Positions 31,416 to 40,640 of a stretch of DNA of 64,000 nt are shown here, piece by piece. Within the stretch, counting starts at the first letter, position 1. Every line of letters begins with the position of its first letter. A program made the translations under genes and the position numbers. The notes beneath the pieces were generated by a model. It made no database searches, had not been told where the DNA came from, and saw nothing but the letters and a program-made list of their open reading frames with translations. The DNA comes from Fusicatenibacter_A intestinipullorum (lineage in GTDB: Bacteria; Bacillota; Negativicutes; Acidaminococcales; Acidaminococcaceae), in assembly GCA_019117495.1 (NCBI GenBank), contig DWZP01000028.1:8834-72833 (forward strand), written 5' to 3'.

Positions 31416-34040
31416 TTATTTAATCTGTCCTTCAATAACAGTCAGTGCGGTTTTCAGTGCTTCATCAAGTTTGGAAGCATCTTTGCCGCCGGCCTGCGCC
31501 ATATCGGGGCGTCCGCCGCCGCCGCCGCCGCAAACCCTGGCAACTTCTTTAACAATCTGCCCGGCATGGATGCCTTTGGCAACAGCGTCTTTGGTTGCCA
31601 TGGCAAGAATGTTGATTTTGCCGCTGTCAATAACGTCAGCCAGCACTACAACGCCGCCTACTTTATCGCGCATCTGGTCGCCGAGGCTGCGCAGTGCTTC
31701 AACGTCACCGGCACTTACTTTCTGTACAAGTACGGGAACGCCTTTAATATCGCAAACGCTGGAGGCAGCATCGCTTACCTGCGCTTTGGCAATCTGGCCT
31801 TCCAGTTCGCTGATTTTCTGTTCCGCTGCTTTATAATCGGACTGCAATGCACAGATACGTGCACAAAGGTCATTGCTGCGGCATTTAAGGCCGGTTGCTG
31901 CGGTTTTAACCATGTCTTCCATCTCGCGTACATAGTTCAGCGCGCCGTGGCCGGTTACGGCTTCAATACGGCGTACGCCTGCGCCTGTGCTCGATTCGGA
32001 CAGGATTTTAAACATGCCAATCTGCGCGGTGTTGCCAACATGCACGCCGCCGCAGAATTCCATGGAAAAGCCCGGTACGGTAACAACGCGTACAATGCTG
32101 CCGTATTTTTCGCCGAACAGTGCAACTGCACCGCGTTTTTTGGCTTCGTCAATCGGCAGTTCTTCAATGGTTACATCTTTTGCTGCCAGAATCTGGTCGT
32201 TAACAATTTCTTCAACCCTGCGCAGTTCTTCTTCCGTTACGGGAGAGAAATGCGAGAAGTCAAAACGCAGACGGTCAGGGCCAACATAGCTGCCTGCCTG
32301 GTTTACATGGTCGCCCAAAACCTGTTTTAAAGCTGCATGCAGCAGGTGGGTTGCTGTGTGGTTGCGGGCAATATCGTTTTTGCGTCCGCGTTCAATTTCA
32401 AACTTAACTTCGTCGCCAACGGCAACGGTGCCTTCGGTTACGGTACCAATCATAATGGTTGCGCCGTCCGGCAGTTTTTTGGTAATTTCAACCTGCATTA
32501 CGCCGGCAGGGGCAATAATGCGGCCGGTATCGCCAAGCTGTCCGCCGCCTTCAGCGTGGAATGCGGTAACATCGGTAATAACAGCGGCTTTTCTGCCGTC
32601 CTCCATGCTCTCAACCGGCTGTGCGTCATGAGCAGGATACATAGCAACAATTTTGCCGCCCTGTGCGCCTTCATCAACCTTTAAGGAAGCAAGGTCAATG
32701 CTGCGGGTGTTGTAAATTACCGGGCGTCCGGTTTTGTCGTCGCGAGCGTCGCGTGCCATTTTGCGCTGAACTTCCAAAGCCTCGTTAAAGGCTTTATCGT
32801 CCATCGTCATGCCTTCTTCTTCCAGAATTTCGGCAGTCAGTTCACGCGGGAAACCGAAAGTGTCGCTCAGGCGGAAAGCAGTTGCTCCGTCCAGCACGGT
32901 TTTGTTTTCTTTTTTGAGGTTTTCGATTTCGGTATATAAAAGGTCGCAGCCCTGACGCAGAGTGCGCAGGAAGCTGGTTTCTTCCATTTCGATAACTTTA
33001 TGGATAAAGCTTGTTTTTTCAACAAGGTACGGATACGGTTCTTTAAACATATCAATAACAACATCAACCGCACCGTTAAGGAACTTGTCTTCAATGCCGA
33101 TTAAGCGCGCATGGCGTACGGCACGGCGCAGAACGCGGCGCAGTACATAGCCGCGGCCTTCGTTGGAAGGAAGCACGCCGTCGGCAATCATAAAGGTAAT
33201 GCTGCGGACATGGTCGGCAATAACCTTTAAGGATACGTCGGTCTTTTTATCCTTGCCGTATTCTACGCCGGCAACTTTAGCGGCGTATTCAATAATCGGG
33301 AAGATAAGGTCGGTTTCAAAGTTGGAAGGCTTGCCCTGCAATACGGAAGCAAGACGTTCAAGGCCTGCGCCGGTATCAATGTTTTTATTGGCAAGCGGGG
33401 TGTAAGTGCCGTCTTCATGCTGGTCATACTGGGTAAATACCAGGTTCCAGATTTCAAGGAAACGGTCGCAGTCGCAGCCGGGTTTGCAGTCCGGCCTGCC
33501 GCAGCCGCGTTCTTCGCCCATATCAATGTGCAGCTCGCTGTCCGGTCCGCACGGGCCGCTGCCGGTTTCCCAGAAGTTTTCTTCAAGGCGTACAATGCGT
33601 TCATCAGGCACGCCTACAACATTGTGCCAGATTTCGTATGCTTCATCGTCAGTCGGATGGATGGTTACCCACAGTTTATCGGCAGGCAGCTCCAGTTCTT
33701 TGGTTAAAAATTCCCAGCTCCAGGGAATGATTTCTTTTTTGAAATAATCGCCGAAGGAAAAATCGCCCAGCATTTCAAAATAGGTATGGTGGCGCGCAGT
33801 ACGGCCTACGTTTTCAATATCGCCGGTGCGCACGCATTTCTGGCAGGTAGTGATACGCGGAGAAGGCGGTTTCATTTTACCGGTAAAAAACGGTTTAAAA
33901 GGCGCCATGCCCGCACCAATTAAAAGCAGAGTCGGGTCGTCCTGCGGAATGAGCGAAGCGCTCGGCAGCACGAGATGCCCTCTGTCTTCAAAAAACTTTA
34001 AAAATCTTTTACGGATTTCATTACCACTCATGTACTTCAT
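31416..34040 (-). CDS. alaS: alanyl-tRNA synthetase
   Basis: Class II synthetase of 874 residues, complete. Aminoacylation core with TCQKCVRTGDIENVGRTARH, HTYFEMLGDFSFGDYF and NEGRGYVLRRVLRRAVRHA. Editing domain zinc ligands in HTATHLLHAALK and FCGGVHVGNTAQIG. The C-terminal DHHA1-type domain ends with the glycine run VCGGGGGGRPDMAQAGG. AGGAG lies 13 nt before the ATG at 34040, slightly far; M4 (34031) is possible. A consensus promoter sits at 34085-34113; the short leader has no T-box. Confidence 0.97.
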   Translation of the reverse strand: MKYMSGNEIRKRFLKFFEDRGHLVLPSASLIPQDDPTLLLIGAGMAPFKPFFTGKMKPPSPRITTCQKCVRTGDIENVGRTARHHTYFEMLGDFSFGDYFKKEIIPWSWEFLTKELELPADKLWVTIHPTDDEAYEIWHNVVGVPDERIVRLEENFWETGSGPCGPDSELHIDMGEERGCGRPDCKPGCDCDRFLEIWNLVFTQYDQHEDGTYTPLANKNIDTGAGLERLASVLQGKPSNFETDLIFPIIEYAAKVAGVEYGKDKKTDVSLKVIADHVRSITFMIADGVLPSNEGRGYVLRRVLRRAVRHARLIGIEDKFLNGAVDVVIDMFKEPYPYLVEKTSFIHKVIEMEETSFLRTLRQGCDLLYTEIENLKKENKTVLDGATAFRLSDTFGFPRELTAEILEEEGMTMDDKAFNEALEVQRKMARDARDDKTGRPVIYNTRSIDLASLKVDEGAQGGKIVAMYPAHDAQPVESMEDGRKAAVITDVTAFHAEGGGQLGDTGRIIAPAGVMQVEITKKLPDGATIMIGTVTEGTVAVGDEVKFEIERGRKNDIARNHTATHLLHAALKQVLGDHVNQAGSYVGPDRLRFDFSHFSPVTEEELRRVEEIVNDQILAAKDVTIEELPIDEAKKRGAVALFGEKYGSIVRVVTVPGFSMEFCGGVHVGNTAQIGMFKILSESSTGAGVRRIEAVTGHGALNYVREMEDMVKTAATGLKCRSNDLCARICALQSDYKAAEQKISELEGQIAKAQVSDAASSVCDIKGVPVLVQKVSAGDVEALRSLGDQMRDKVGGVVVLADVIDSGKINILAMATKDAVAKGIHAGQIVKEVARVCGGGGGGRPDMAQAGGKDASKLDEALKTALTVIEGQIK

Positions 34041-34084
34041 AATTCAAAAATCGCTCCTTTTAAATAGGTACAACGCATAAGAAA

Positions 34085-34113
34085 ATTATATAAAAATTAG
34101 CGTGCAAAGTCAA
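34085..34113 (-). promoter_or_regulatory. alaS promoter
   Basis: On the minus strand TTGACT (34113-34108), a 17-bp spacer and TATAAT (34090-34085). The -35 box lies in the loop of the preceding rarA terminator. Confidence 0.8.
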
Positions 34114-34123
34114 CGCACGCTAA
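34091..34123 (-). terminator. rarA terminator
   Basis: On the minus strand TTAGCGTGC (34123-34115) pairs with GCACGCTAA (34105-34097), then TTTTTAT. It is interlocked with the alaS promoter. Confidence 0.85.
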
Positions 34124-34142
34124 AAGTATACAGGGTTATTAA

Positions 34143-35423
34143 TTAATTTTTCTGTTTGCCATGCAGCGCTTTTTCCGCGCCAATGTCCTTCGGAAAGTAA
34201 TATTTGTGCCCGATAAGTTCATCAGGCATATACTGCTGCTGTACCCAGCCGCCGGGATAATCGTGCGGATATTTATAGCCCGTGCCGTGTCCCAGCGCAC
34301 CTGCTCCGGGGTAATGCGCGTCGCGCAGATGTTTGGGCACCGTGCTCTGCACCGCACGCGCTTCTTCACGCGCACTGAAAATTGCCGTGCAGCAGGCGTT
34401 GCTTTTTGGTGCATTTGCTATATAGCACACGGCCTGCGCCAACGGCAGCTGTGCTTCCGGCAGGCCTATAAAATGGGCAGCCTGCGCCGCGGAATTAGCC
34501 ACAACAAGCGCCATCGGGTCGGCATTGCCCACATCTTCTGCCGCGCAGATAACAATGCGCCGCGCTATAAAACGCACGTCCTCGCCGCTTTCCAGCATCT
34601 CTGCCAGATAGTGCAGCGCCGCATCGGCATCACTGCCGCGCATGCTTTTTATAAACGCCGATACCGTATCATAATGGCGGTCGCCTTTTTTATCGTAACG
34701 CTTAAAAGCGTCGCCCATTACGCTTTTAAGCACCGCACCGTCAATCGTTTTTACGCCGTCAGGCAGCATAAATTCCGCCTGCTCCAACAGGTTCAGCGCC
34801 ACGCGCGCGTCGCCACCGCAAAAATCAGCCAGTGCTTCCAGCGCCTCGTCCGTCATGGCAAGCCCCTGCCTGCCGTAGCCGTTTTCCTTATCCGTCAGCG
34901 CCTTTTGCAAAATCTTTTTAACGGCGTTTTTATCAAGCCGCTCCAAACGGATAATTTTCATCCGCGACAAAAGCGGCGCATTTACTTCAAAAAACGGGTT
35001 TTCCGTGGTTGCGCCGATAAGAATAACCGTGCCGTTTTCCACATACGGCAAAAGCACATCCTGCTGAGCCTTGTTAAAGCGGTGTATTTCGTCGATAAAA
35101 ACTATCGTGCGCCCCATGCCGCTGTACAAAGCGTCACGAGCTTCGCCAATAAGCTTGCGCAGCTCCGGCACGCCGCTCGATACTGCATTAAGCGCAACAA
35201 AACGGCTTTGCGTCATATTGGCAATAATATGTGCCAATGTAGTTTTGCCGGTTCCCGGCGGCCCGTAAAACAAAAGCGGCTGCAAAGCGTCGCGCTCAAT
35301 CATCCGCCGCAGCGGGCTGCCCGGCCCAAGGGCTTTTTCCTGCCCGGCAAAATCGCTTAAACGCCGCGGGCGCATACGGTCTGCCAGCGGTTTGGTAATC
35401 GTTTGTGCAAATAAACTGTCCAT
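34143..35423 (-). CDS. rarA: replication-associated recombination protein A (MgsA/RarA ATPase)
   Basis: AAA+ ATPase related to clamp loaders that acts at stalled forks. 426 residues with Walker A FYGPPGTGKTTLAHI, Walker B TIVFIDEIHRFNKAQQDVLL, sensor 1 ATTENPFFEVN and the C-terminal tetramer domain (RGSDADAALHYLAEMLESGE, HDYPGGWVQQQYMPDEL). Begins 3 bp after the tcdA stop. Confidence 0.95.
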   Translation of the reverse strand: MDSLFAQTITKPLADRMRPRRLSDFAGQEKALGPGSPLRRMIERDALQPLLFYGPPGTGKTTLAHIIANMTQSRFVALNAVSSGVPELRKLIGEARDALYSGMGRTIVFIDEIHRFNKAQQDVLLPYVENGTVILIGATTENPFFEVNAPLLSRMKIIRLERLDKNAVKKILQKALTDKENGYGRQGLAMTDEALEALADFCGGDARVALNLLEQAEFMLPDGVKTIDGAVLKSVMGDAFKRYDKKGDRHYDTVSAFIKSMRGSDADAALHYLAEMLESGEDVRFIARRIVICAAEDVGNADPMALVVANSAAQAAHFIGLPEAQLPLAQAVCYIANAPKSNACCTAIFSAREEARAVQSTVPKHLRDAHYPGAGALGHGTGYKYPHDYPGGWVQQQYMPDELIGHKYYFPKDIGAEKALHGKQKN

Positions 35424-35426
35424 ATT

Positions 35427-36116
35427 TTAATCCTGCCCGGCAATTATTTTCTGTACAATATGCGCAGCCATCATCATACCGGCGCAGGCAGGCACAAACA
35501 CCAGGCTGCCCGGCACGCTGCCTTCAATAAAGCGCTGCGGTTCTTCATGAGAATATACAACGGTAATGCCTTCGGTAATACCGGCGTCGCGCAGTTTTTT
35601 GCGCATGCTGCGCGCCAGCGGGCACACGCTTGTTTTGCTGATATCCGCAATTTCCAGCATTTCAGGGTGCAGCTTGTTGCCCGTACCCATGGCAGATACC
35701 ACAGGAACATTATGCCTGTAAGCCTCTATTAAAAGGTCTGCTTTCGATTCCGTACTGTCGATAGCGTCGGCAATAAAATCAAAACCGTCCACAAAAAGGT
35801 TTTCAAAATCACCAGGCCTGTAAAAATCTTTAATAACCCTTATGCGGCACAAGGGGTTAATATCGCGCAGGCGTGCTGCCATAACGTCGGCCTTAAACTT
35901 GCCGATAGTGCTTGTAAGCGCAGGCAGCTGGCGGTTAATGTTGCTTGCTTCAACGGTATCATTATCCATAATTACAAAGCTGCCAACACCGGTGCGGCAC
36001 AAAGCCTCCGCCACATAAGAACCAACGCCGCCAAGGCCTATAACGGCAACTCTGGCGGCATTTAATTTTTCAACGGCCTTGGGGCCGATAACCATTTCTA
36101 CACGTGAAAGCTCCAT
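35427..36116 (-). CDS. tcdA: tRNA threonylcarbamoyladenosine dehydratase (ThiF/E1-like)
   Basis: Cyclises t6A37 in tRNA to ct6A using ATP. 229 residues with the E1-like nucleotide fold (VAVIGLGGVGSYVAEALCRT, DNDTVEASNINRQ). The late cysteine in SKTSVCPLARSMRKKLR is typical of TcdA/CsdL. I start at ATG 36116 (MELSRVEMVIG) because GGAGGAC lies just upstream; a longer open frame to 36326 runs through the 6S RNA and is spurious. Followed by rarA, possibly one transcript. Confidence 0.9.
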   Translation of the reverse strand: MELSRVEMVIGPKAVEKLNAARVAVIGLGGVGSYVAEALCRTGVGSFVIMDNDTVEASNINRQLPALTSTIGKFKADVMAARLRDINPLCRIRVIKDFYRPGDFENLFVDGFDFIADAIDSTESKADLLIEAYRHNVPVVSAMGTGNKLHPEMLEIADISKTSVCPLARSMRKKLRDAGITEGITVVYSHEEPQRFIEGSVPGSLVFVPACAGMMMAAHIVQKIIAGQD

Positions 36117-36126
36117 GAGTCCTCCA

Positions 36127-36355
36127 AAAAAATTTCCCCGCAATGCCGTCCTGCCCAATGTTTTGAACCTGCATGTGCAGGTGGGTGCCCTCCCGCCTAC
36201 CGCAAAAGTCCCCTCGAGAGGGCTTGTTTTTAATAGGCGGAGCTCAAATTCCGGGCTCCCTAGGTAAGTGTGTTGGCTCAAAACTAAAAGGCAATGTAAC
36301 GAACACCGCAGGGGAATTTGCTCCATTTATAAGACCGGCTTCTGCCAATCTCTTT
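36127..36355 (-). ncRNA. ssrS: 6S RNA
   Basis: Regulator that binds sigma-70 RNA polymerase like an open promoter. On the minus strand the 5' part has CCCCTGCGGTGTTCGTTAC and the TTTTGAGCCAACAC block. The central bulge region has GGGAGCCCGGAATTTGAGCTC; the 3' part has CACCTGCACATGCAGGTTCA then AAACATTGGGCAGGACGGC. The ends close by CCCC-GC...GC-GGGG pairing (5' CCCCTGCGGTG with 3' GGCATTGCGGGG, several G-U pairs). A promoter lies at 36362-36390. Exact ends are uncertain by 10-25 nt. Confidence 0.82.
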
Positions 36356-36361
36356 ACATAT

Positions 36362-36390
36362 ACTATAACAAAATTTGCCTTAAATCACAA
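36362..36390 (-). promoter_or_regulatory. 6S RNA promoter
   Basis: On the minus strand TTGTGA (36390-36385), a 17-bp spacer and TATAGT (36367-36362); predicted start near 36355. Confidence 0.6.
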
Positions 36391-36409
36391 GTGGCAAATA
36401 CCGTATTCA

Positions 36410-36448
36410 CAAAAAATAACAGAGCCTGCGTCTGCAAGCTCTGTTATT
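36410..36448 (-). terminator. rpsU-yqeY terminator
   Basis: On the minus strand AATAACAGAGC (36448-36438) pairs perfectly with GCTCTGTTATT (36425-36415), an 11-bp stem followed by TTTTTG. Confidence 0.9.
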
Positions 36449-36464
36449 AAGCATTGGCTTATAC

Positions 36465-36908
36465 TTACTGTAAAAGTTGTTTTACCATGGCATTAATGCG
36501 TTTGCCATCGGCACGGCCACCGGCTTTGGCAATAACCTTAGGCATTACCTTGCCCATGTCCTTCATGCTGGCTGCGCCTGTTTCGGCAATTACTTCCTTA
36601 ACAAGGCTTTGCAGCTCGTCATCTTCCATTGCGGCCGGAAGATATTTTTGCAGCACTTCAATCTCAGCTTTGGCCTGGTCTATCAGATCGGTGCGTCCTG
36701 CTTTCTCAAACTCAGCAAGAGAATCCTGACGCATCTTAACTTCTTTCATCAAAACTGCAATTACTTCGTCTTCAGTAAGTTCTTTTTTGTCATTGATCTC
36801 GACATTTTTGATATTGGCACGCGCCATGCGGATGGTTTCCAGCGCCACTTTGTTGTGGGCTTTCATGGCCTGCTTCATATCTTCTGTCAGCTGATCTTTA
36901 ATTGACAT
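36465..36908 (-). CDS. yqeY: GatB/YqeY domain protein
   Basis: 147 residues, YqeY family, related to the tRNA-binding tail domain of GatB; role unproven, perhaps tRNA binding. Conserved helices MSIKDQLTEDMKQAMKAHN, LETIRMARANIKN and the C-terminal KDMGKVMPKVIAKAGGRADG then KRINAMVKQLL. ATG 36908 chosen over GTG 36914; a GGGGGCG lies upstream. Co-transcribed with rpsU (15 bp), the standard Firmicutes rpsU-yqeY pair. Confidence 0.92.
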   Translation of the reverse strand: MSIKDQLTEDMKQAMKAHNKVALETIRMARANIKNVEINDKKELTEDEVIAVLMKEVKMRQDSLAEFEKAGRTDLIDQAKAEIEVLQKYLPAAMEDDELQSLVKEVIAETGAASMKDMGKVMPKVIAKAGGRADGKRINAMVKQLLQ

Positions 36909-36923
36909 CTGCACGCGCCCCCA

Positions 36924-37100
36924 TTATCTGGATTTACGTTTTCTTGCGGCTTCGGATTTCTTTTTGCGCTGAACGCTCGGTTTTTCATAGTGTTCGCGTT
37001 TTCTTACTTCAGAAAGGATGCCGGCTTTTTGGGTAGCTCTTTTGAATCTGCGCAGTGCGCTGTCAAGAGTTTCGTTTTTGCCAACTTTAATTTCTGCCAT
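36924..37100 (-). CDS. rpsU: 30S ribosomal protein S21
   Basis: 58 residues, basic (MAEIKVGKNETLDSALRRFK ... AARKRKSR), complete S21. ATG 37100 follows GGAGGGAG; the longer reading from 37121 is rejected. The leader contains a 10-bp perfect hairpin (TTATATGCTT/AAGCATATAA, 37168-37177 with 37145-37154) and a second small stem just before the ribosome site, possible sites of feedback control. Confidence 0.96.
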   Translation of the reverse strand: MAEIKVGKNETLDSALRRFKRATQKAGILSEVRKREHYEKPSVQRKKKSEAARKRKSR

Positions 37101-37189
37101 CTGATCTCCCTCCCTCCACACACTTAGGGAAGTGTATATACAATTTATATGCTTTGAGAATACTCCGAAGCATATAATCTCACCGTCTA

Positions 37190-37218
37190 ATTATACATTA
37201 CTGTAAGGAGTTTGTCAA
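37190..37218 (-). promoter_or_regulatory. rpsU promoter
   Basis: On the minus strand consensus TTGACA (37218-37213), a 17-bp spacer and consensus TATAAT (37195-37190), abutting the stop codon of the HIT gene. Confidence 0.85.
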
Positions 37219-37554
37219 TCAGCACGGAGGCCAGCCGAGCATTTTACCGCCCAAAAGATGGATATGCAGATGGTGCACGGTTTGTCCGCCTTCGTCGCCG
37301 GTGTTAACAACAATGCGGAAGCCTTTTTCGCTTACGCCGAGTTTTTCGCTGAGCATTTTTACTTTGCCCAGCATGTACTTAACAAGTTCCGGGTCTGCCG
37401 CAACAATGTTTTCCGTATGTTCCTTCGGAATCATCAGTACGTGTACGGGAGCAGCCGGTGCGGCGTCGCGGATAACAATCATTTTATCGTCTTCATATAC
37501 TCTTTCGGCAGGAATCTCTCCGGAAATAATACGGCAGAATACGCAGTCGTTCAT
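37219..37554 (-). CDS. HIT family nucleotide-binding protein (HinT-like)
   Basis: 111 residues, histidine-triad hydrolase of purine nucleoside phosphoramidates and similar compounds. Starts CVFCRIISGEIPAERVYEDD and ends with the triad VHHLHIHLLGGKMLGWPP (His-x-His-x-His). ATG at 37554 follows GAGG. Next to mtaB as in many Firmicutes. Confidence 0.93.
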   Translation of the reverse strand: MNDCVFCRIISGEIPAERVYEDDKMIVIRDAAPAAPVHVLMIPKEHTENIVAADPELVKYMLGKVKMLSEKLGVSEKGFRIVVNTGDEGGQTVHHLHIHLLGGKMLGWPPC

Positions 37555-37651
37555 ATTTTTACCTCCTCGCTGTTTAAGGTTGTATTTAATTGGTAACTTA
37601 TTATAAATTCGCCAAAGATAATAAAATTCCTTTTAAATTATGTTAAATTCT

Positions 37652-38965
37652 TCAGTCTTTTATAATTTCGCCAAGCAGTTTTTCGCCGTCAAAGGCCGTT
37701 ATTTTTACAGGCAGTATTTCGCCGCCCAGATTACGGCCGCCGCTTTTTACAAAAACGCGCTGATAGTTGCCGGTTAAGCCTTCAAAATAATCTTCACCGG
37801 CAGGCTGCTCAAACAAAACTTCTGCTGTTTGCCCAACCATGGCCTGCAAAAAAGCTTTGTGCATGGTTTCGTCAATTTTGCCCAAAATATCGGCACGTTC
37901 TTTTTTAACGGCTTCCGTTACAGCGCCCGCAAATTTTTCGGCAGGCGTGCCTTTGCGCGCCGAAAACGGAAAAATATGCATTTTGCTGAAGCCGCAGCTT
38001 TCGGCAAATTTGCAGGTTGTTTTAAAGTCCGCTTCCGTTTCACCGGGAAAACCTACAATAACATCCGTAGTTATGGCAATATCGGGCACCTTCGTTTTAA
38101 TATCCGCCAGAAGCGTTTTAAACTTTGCCGTTGTGTACGGCCTGTGCATGGCCTGCAAGGTTTTATCGCAGCCCGATTGCAGCGGCAGGTGCAAGTGCCT
38201 GCAAAAACGTGCGTCTTCCTGCATCAGCGTTAAAAGGCGCGGCTCTACCTCCACAGATTCCAGCGACCCGAGGCGCAGGCGCTGCACGCCCGGCACATCA
38301 AGAACTGTTTTAACTGCATCATACAAAGTAGGGCCGTCAGGGTTTTCCTTTCCATAACAGCCAAGGTGAATGCCGATAAGCACAATTTCCTTAAAACCGG
38401 CGCTTATAAGGCGCTGTGTTTCTGTACGGATGCTTTCAAGGCTGCGCGAACGCAGCGGACCGCGTGCATACGGAATAATGCAGTAAGTGCAGAACTGGTT
38501 GCAGCCTTCCTGTATTTTTAAAAAGGCACGCGTTTTATCGGTTATATCGCCTGCTGCCATTTCTTCAAAAGCAGTGCTGGCAGTTAATTTATGCACGGCA
38601 TCCAGCGTATCGGTCTGCCTGTGCGCAAGGCGTTCTTCCACCAGCTGCACAATCTGCGCGCGGTCCTGGTTGCCGATAATCATATCCACCCCGGCAATGG
38701 TCTTTACTTCTTCCGCCGCCGTCTGCGGATAGCAGCCCGTAACCACAATCAGCGCATTGGGGTTCTTGCGGATGGCGCGGTGAATGGTCTGGCGCGATTT
38801 GCGCTGCCCGGTATTGGTAACAACGCAGGTATTAATAATATATACATCAGCTTCGCCGTCGAAACTGACAAGCTGATGCCCGCTGCGCAAAAACAGGTTT
38901 TCCATACTTGCCGTATCGGCCTGGTTAACCTTGCAGCCAAGCGTATAAAATGCAATTTTTGCCAT
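37652..38965 (-). CDS. mtaB: tRNA t6A37 methylthiotransferase MtaB
   Basis: Radical-SAM enzyme that turns t6A37 into ms2t6A37. 437 residues: N-terminal UPF0004 domain with three Fe-S cysteines (YTLGCKVNQADT, NTCVVTNTGQ, VTGCYPQTA), radical-SAM CxxxCxxC in EGCNQFCTYCIIPYARG, C-terminal TRAM domain from about residue 370. GGAGG precedes the ATG. Third gene of prmA-rsmE-mtaB, 2 bp after rsmE. Confidence 0.95.
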   Translation of the reverse strand: MAKIAFYTLGCKVNQADTASMENLFLRSGHQLVSFDGEADVYIINTCVVTNTGQRKSRQTIHRAIRKNPNALIVVTGCYPQTAAEEVKTIAGVDMIIGNQDRAQIVQLVEERLAHRQTDTLDAVHKLTASTAFEEMAAGDITDKTRAFLKIQEGCNQFCTYCIIPYARGPLRSRSLESIRTETQRLISAGFKEIVLIGIHLGCYGKENPDGPTLYDAVKTVLDVPGVQRLRLGSLESVEVEPRLLTLMQEDARFCRHLHLPLQSGCDKTLQAMHRPYTTAKFKTLLADIKTKVPDIAITTDVIVGFPGETEADFKTTCKFAESCGFSKMHIFPFSARKGTPAEKFAGAVTEAVKKERADILGKIDETMHKAFLQAMVGQTAEVLFEQPAGEDYFEGLTGNYQRVFVKSGGRNLGGEILPVKITAFDGEKLLGEIIKD

Positions 38966-38967
38966 TT

Positions 38968-39702
38968 TCAGCCTCCCAGTTCGTCAAATTCGTATAATAC
39001 GGCACTTAAAGCGGTAAGCCCGGCCGTTTCGGCGCGCAAAATGCGCCTGCCCAGCGAAACAGGCACCGCGCCGCCGCTGCGTGCTTTATCAAGCTCGGCT
39101 TCGCTGATGCCGCCTTCCGGGCCAATTATAATTAATATGCTGTCTGTCTTTAAATTGCTTTGCAGCACCTGTTTAAGGCCCTGCCTGTCCTCACATTCGT
39201 AAGCAATTATTTTAGTTGTGCAGTCACATTCAGCCATCAGTTTATCAATAGCTGCAACCTCCGCAATTTGCGGAATAATATCGCGCTTGCTCTGCTTGGC
39301 CGCGCTTTCGGCAATTTTTTGCCAGCGCTGGCATTTTTTGGCAGCCTTCTCTCCGTCATAGCGCACAACGGAATGTTCCATTGCCAAAGGCACAATACGG
39401 CTTACGCCGAGCTCCACCGCTTTTTGGATAATAAAATCCATCTTTTCGCCTTTTACAAGCCCCTGCGCCAGTGTAATCTTTACCGCAGGCTCATGGCTTT
39501 CGGCAATAACTTCAAGGCATTTTACAAGCGTCTGCCCGGGCGCGGTTTCAGTAATTTCTGCAAGGGCGGTTACGCCGTCGTCGCTCACAATCTGCACCTT
39601 TTCGCCCGGCTTCATTTTAAGCACGGTGTAAATATGGCGTGCGTCAATGCCGTCTATCATCATGTTTTCCGCATAAGGGCGCGGAACAAAAAATCTGTGC
39701 AT
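38968..39702 (-). CDS. rsmE: 16S rRNA (uracil-1498-N3)-methyltransferase
   Basis: SPOUT methyltransferase, 244 residues. N-terminal PUA-like domain (MHRFFVPRPYAENMM...), then the knotted SAM site with ILIIIGPEGGISEAELDKAR and LGRRILRAETAGLTAL. Its ATG overlaps the prmA stop (TAATG). The prmA-rsmE-mtaB order is typical downstream of dnaJ in Firmicutes; here a toxin module sits between dnaJ and prmA. Confidence 0.95.
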   Translation of the reverse strand: MHRFFVPRPYAENMMIDGIDARHIYTVLKMKPGEKVQIVSDDGVTALAEITETAPGQTLVKCLEVIAESHEPAVKITLAQGLVKGEKMDFIIQKAVELGVSRIVPLAMEHSVVRYDGEKAAKKCQRWQKIAESAAKQSKRDIIPQIAEVAAIDKLMAECDCTTKIIAYECEDRQGLKQVLQSNLKTDSILIIIGPEGGISEAELDKARSGGAVPVSLGRRILRAETAGLTALSAVLYEFDELGG

Positions 39703-40640
39703 TAATCCTCCAGTGCCATCAGCATGGCAACCCAGCCGCCTTTATGGCGCGTGCTGACAACCTTCAGCCCGCTGGCTGCGGCAGCCTTTTTAATATCGTC
39801 TTCACGTTCTTCTATAATGCCGCTGGCAAGGAATTTGCCATCCGCTTTAAGCTTTTTCGCAACATCCGGCAGCAGCATAATAATAATATCGGCAATAATA
39901 TTGGCAATAATCACGTCGGCCTTGCCTTCCGTACCGTGCAGAAGGTCGCCTTCTTTAACTGCAATAACTTCGCTCAGGCCGTTTCCGGCAATGTTTTCTT
40001 TGGCAATGCGCACGGCGTTGGCGTCAATATCTACGGCAACAATGCTTTTGGCGCCCAGTTTAGCGGCTGCAATGCTTAAAATACCGCTGCCGGTGCCAAC
40101 GTCAAATACTTCTGCCTGCGGCGTAATAATTTCTTCCAGGTATTCCATACACATACTTGTTGTATGGTGCGTGCCGGTGCCAAAGGCCATGCCGGGGTCA
40201 ATTTCAATAACAAGGTCATCAGCCTTGGCGTCGTATTTTTCCCACGAAGGCTTAATAACAAGATGTTTGCCGATATGGGTTACGTGGAAATACTGCTTCC
40301 ACTCGTTTGCCCAATCCTGCTCGCACAGCGTACGGAACAGCGGATTGCGGAAAACGCATTTTTGCCCGATACGTTCTTCAACGGCTTTAACCTCGCGCGA
40401 GATAAACTCCAAACGTTCAGAAAGTTTTTCGTCGTCCGGGTAATAAGCAGTTACTGTAACAACCTCGGTATTCTGCTGTTCGGGAATATCGCACAGCTCC
40501 CATGTGCCGCTTGCGCGCAGCTGATTAATTAAAAGCGGGTCTTCCATGGCTACGCCCTGCGCACCGGCGCTGTATAAAATATCGGCAATCGTGTCTGCCT
40601 GTTCATGCGTTGTCTGTAAGCTGACTTCCGTCCACTGCAT
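39702..40640 (-). CDS. prmA: ribosomal protein L11 methyltransferase
   Basis: SAM-dependent trimethylation of L11. 312 residues with an N-terminal L11-recognition domain and a Rossmann methylase domain (EVFDVGTGSGILSIAAAKLG, IVAVDIDANAV, VIIANIIADIIIMLLPDV). IDPGMAFGTGTHHTT is the family signature. AGGAG precedes the ATG at 40640. Confidence 0.95.
   Translation of the reverse strand: MQWTEVSLQTTHEQADTIADILYSAGAQGVAMEDPLLINQLRASGTWELCDIPEQQNTEVVTVTAYYPDDEKLSERLEFISREVKAVEERIGQKCVFRNPLFRTLCEQDWANEWKQYFHVTHIGKHLVIKPSWEKYDAKADDLVIEIDPGMAFGTGTHHTTSMCMEYLEEIITPQAEVFDVGTGSGILSIAAAKLGAKSIVAVDIDANAVRIAKENIAGNGLSEVIAVKEGDLLHGTEGKADVIIANIIADIIIMLLPDVAKKLKADGKFLASGIIEEREDDIKKAAAASGLKVVSTRHKGGWVAMLMALED

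Noticed and set aside
34041..34142. T-box leader for alaS
   Set aside because: The leader from the predicted start is only about 40 nt; no specifier loop or T-box sequence is present.
36117..36326. 70-residue N-terminal extension of TcdA
   Set aside because: The open frame runs through the 6S RNA; a good ribosome site precedes ATG 36116 and the family starts there.
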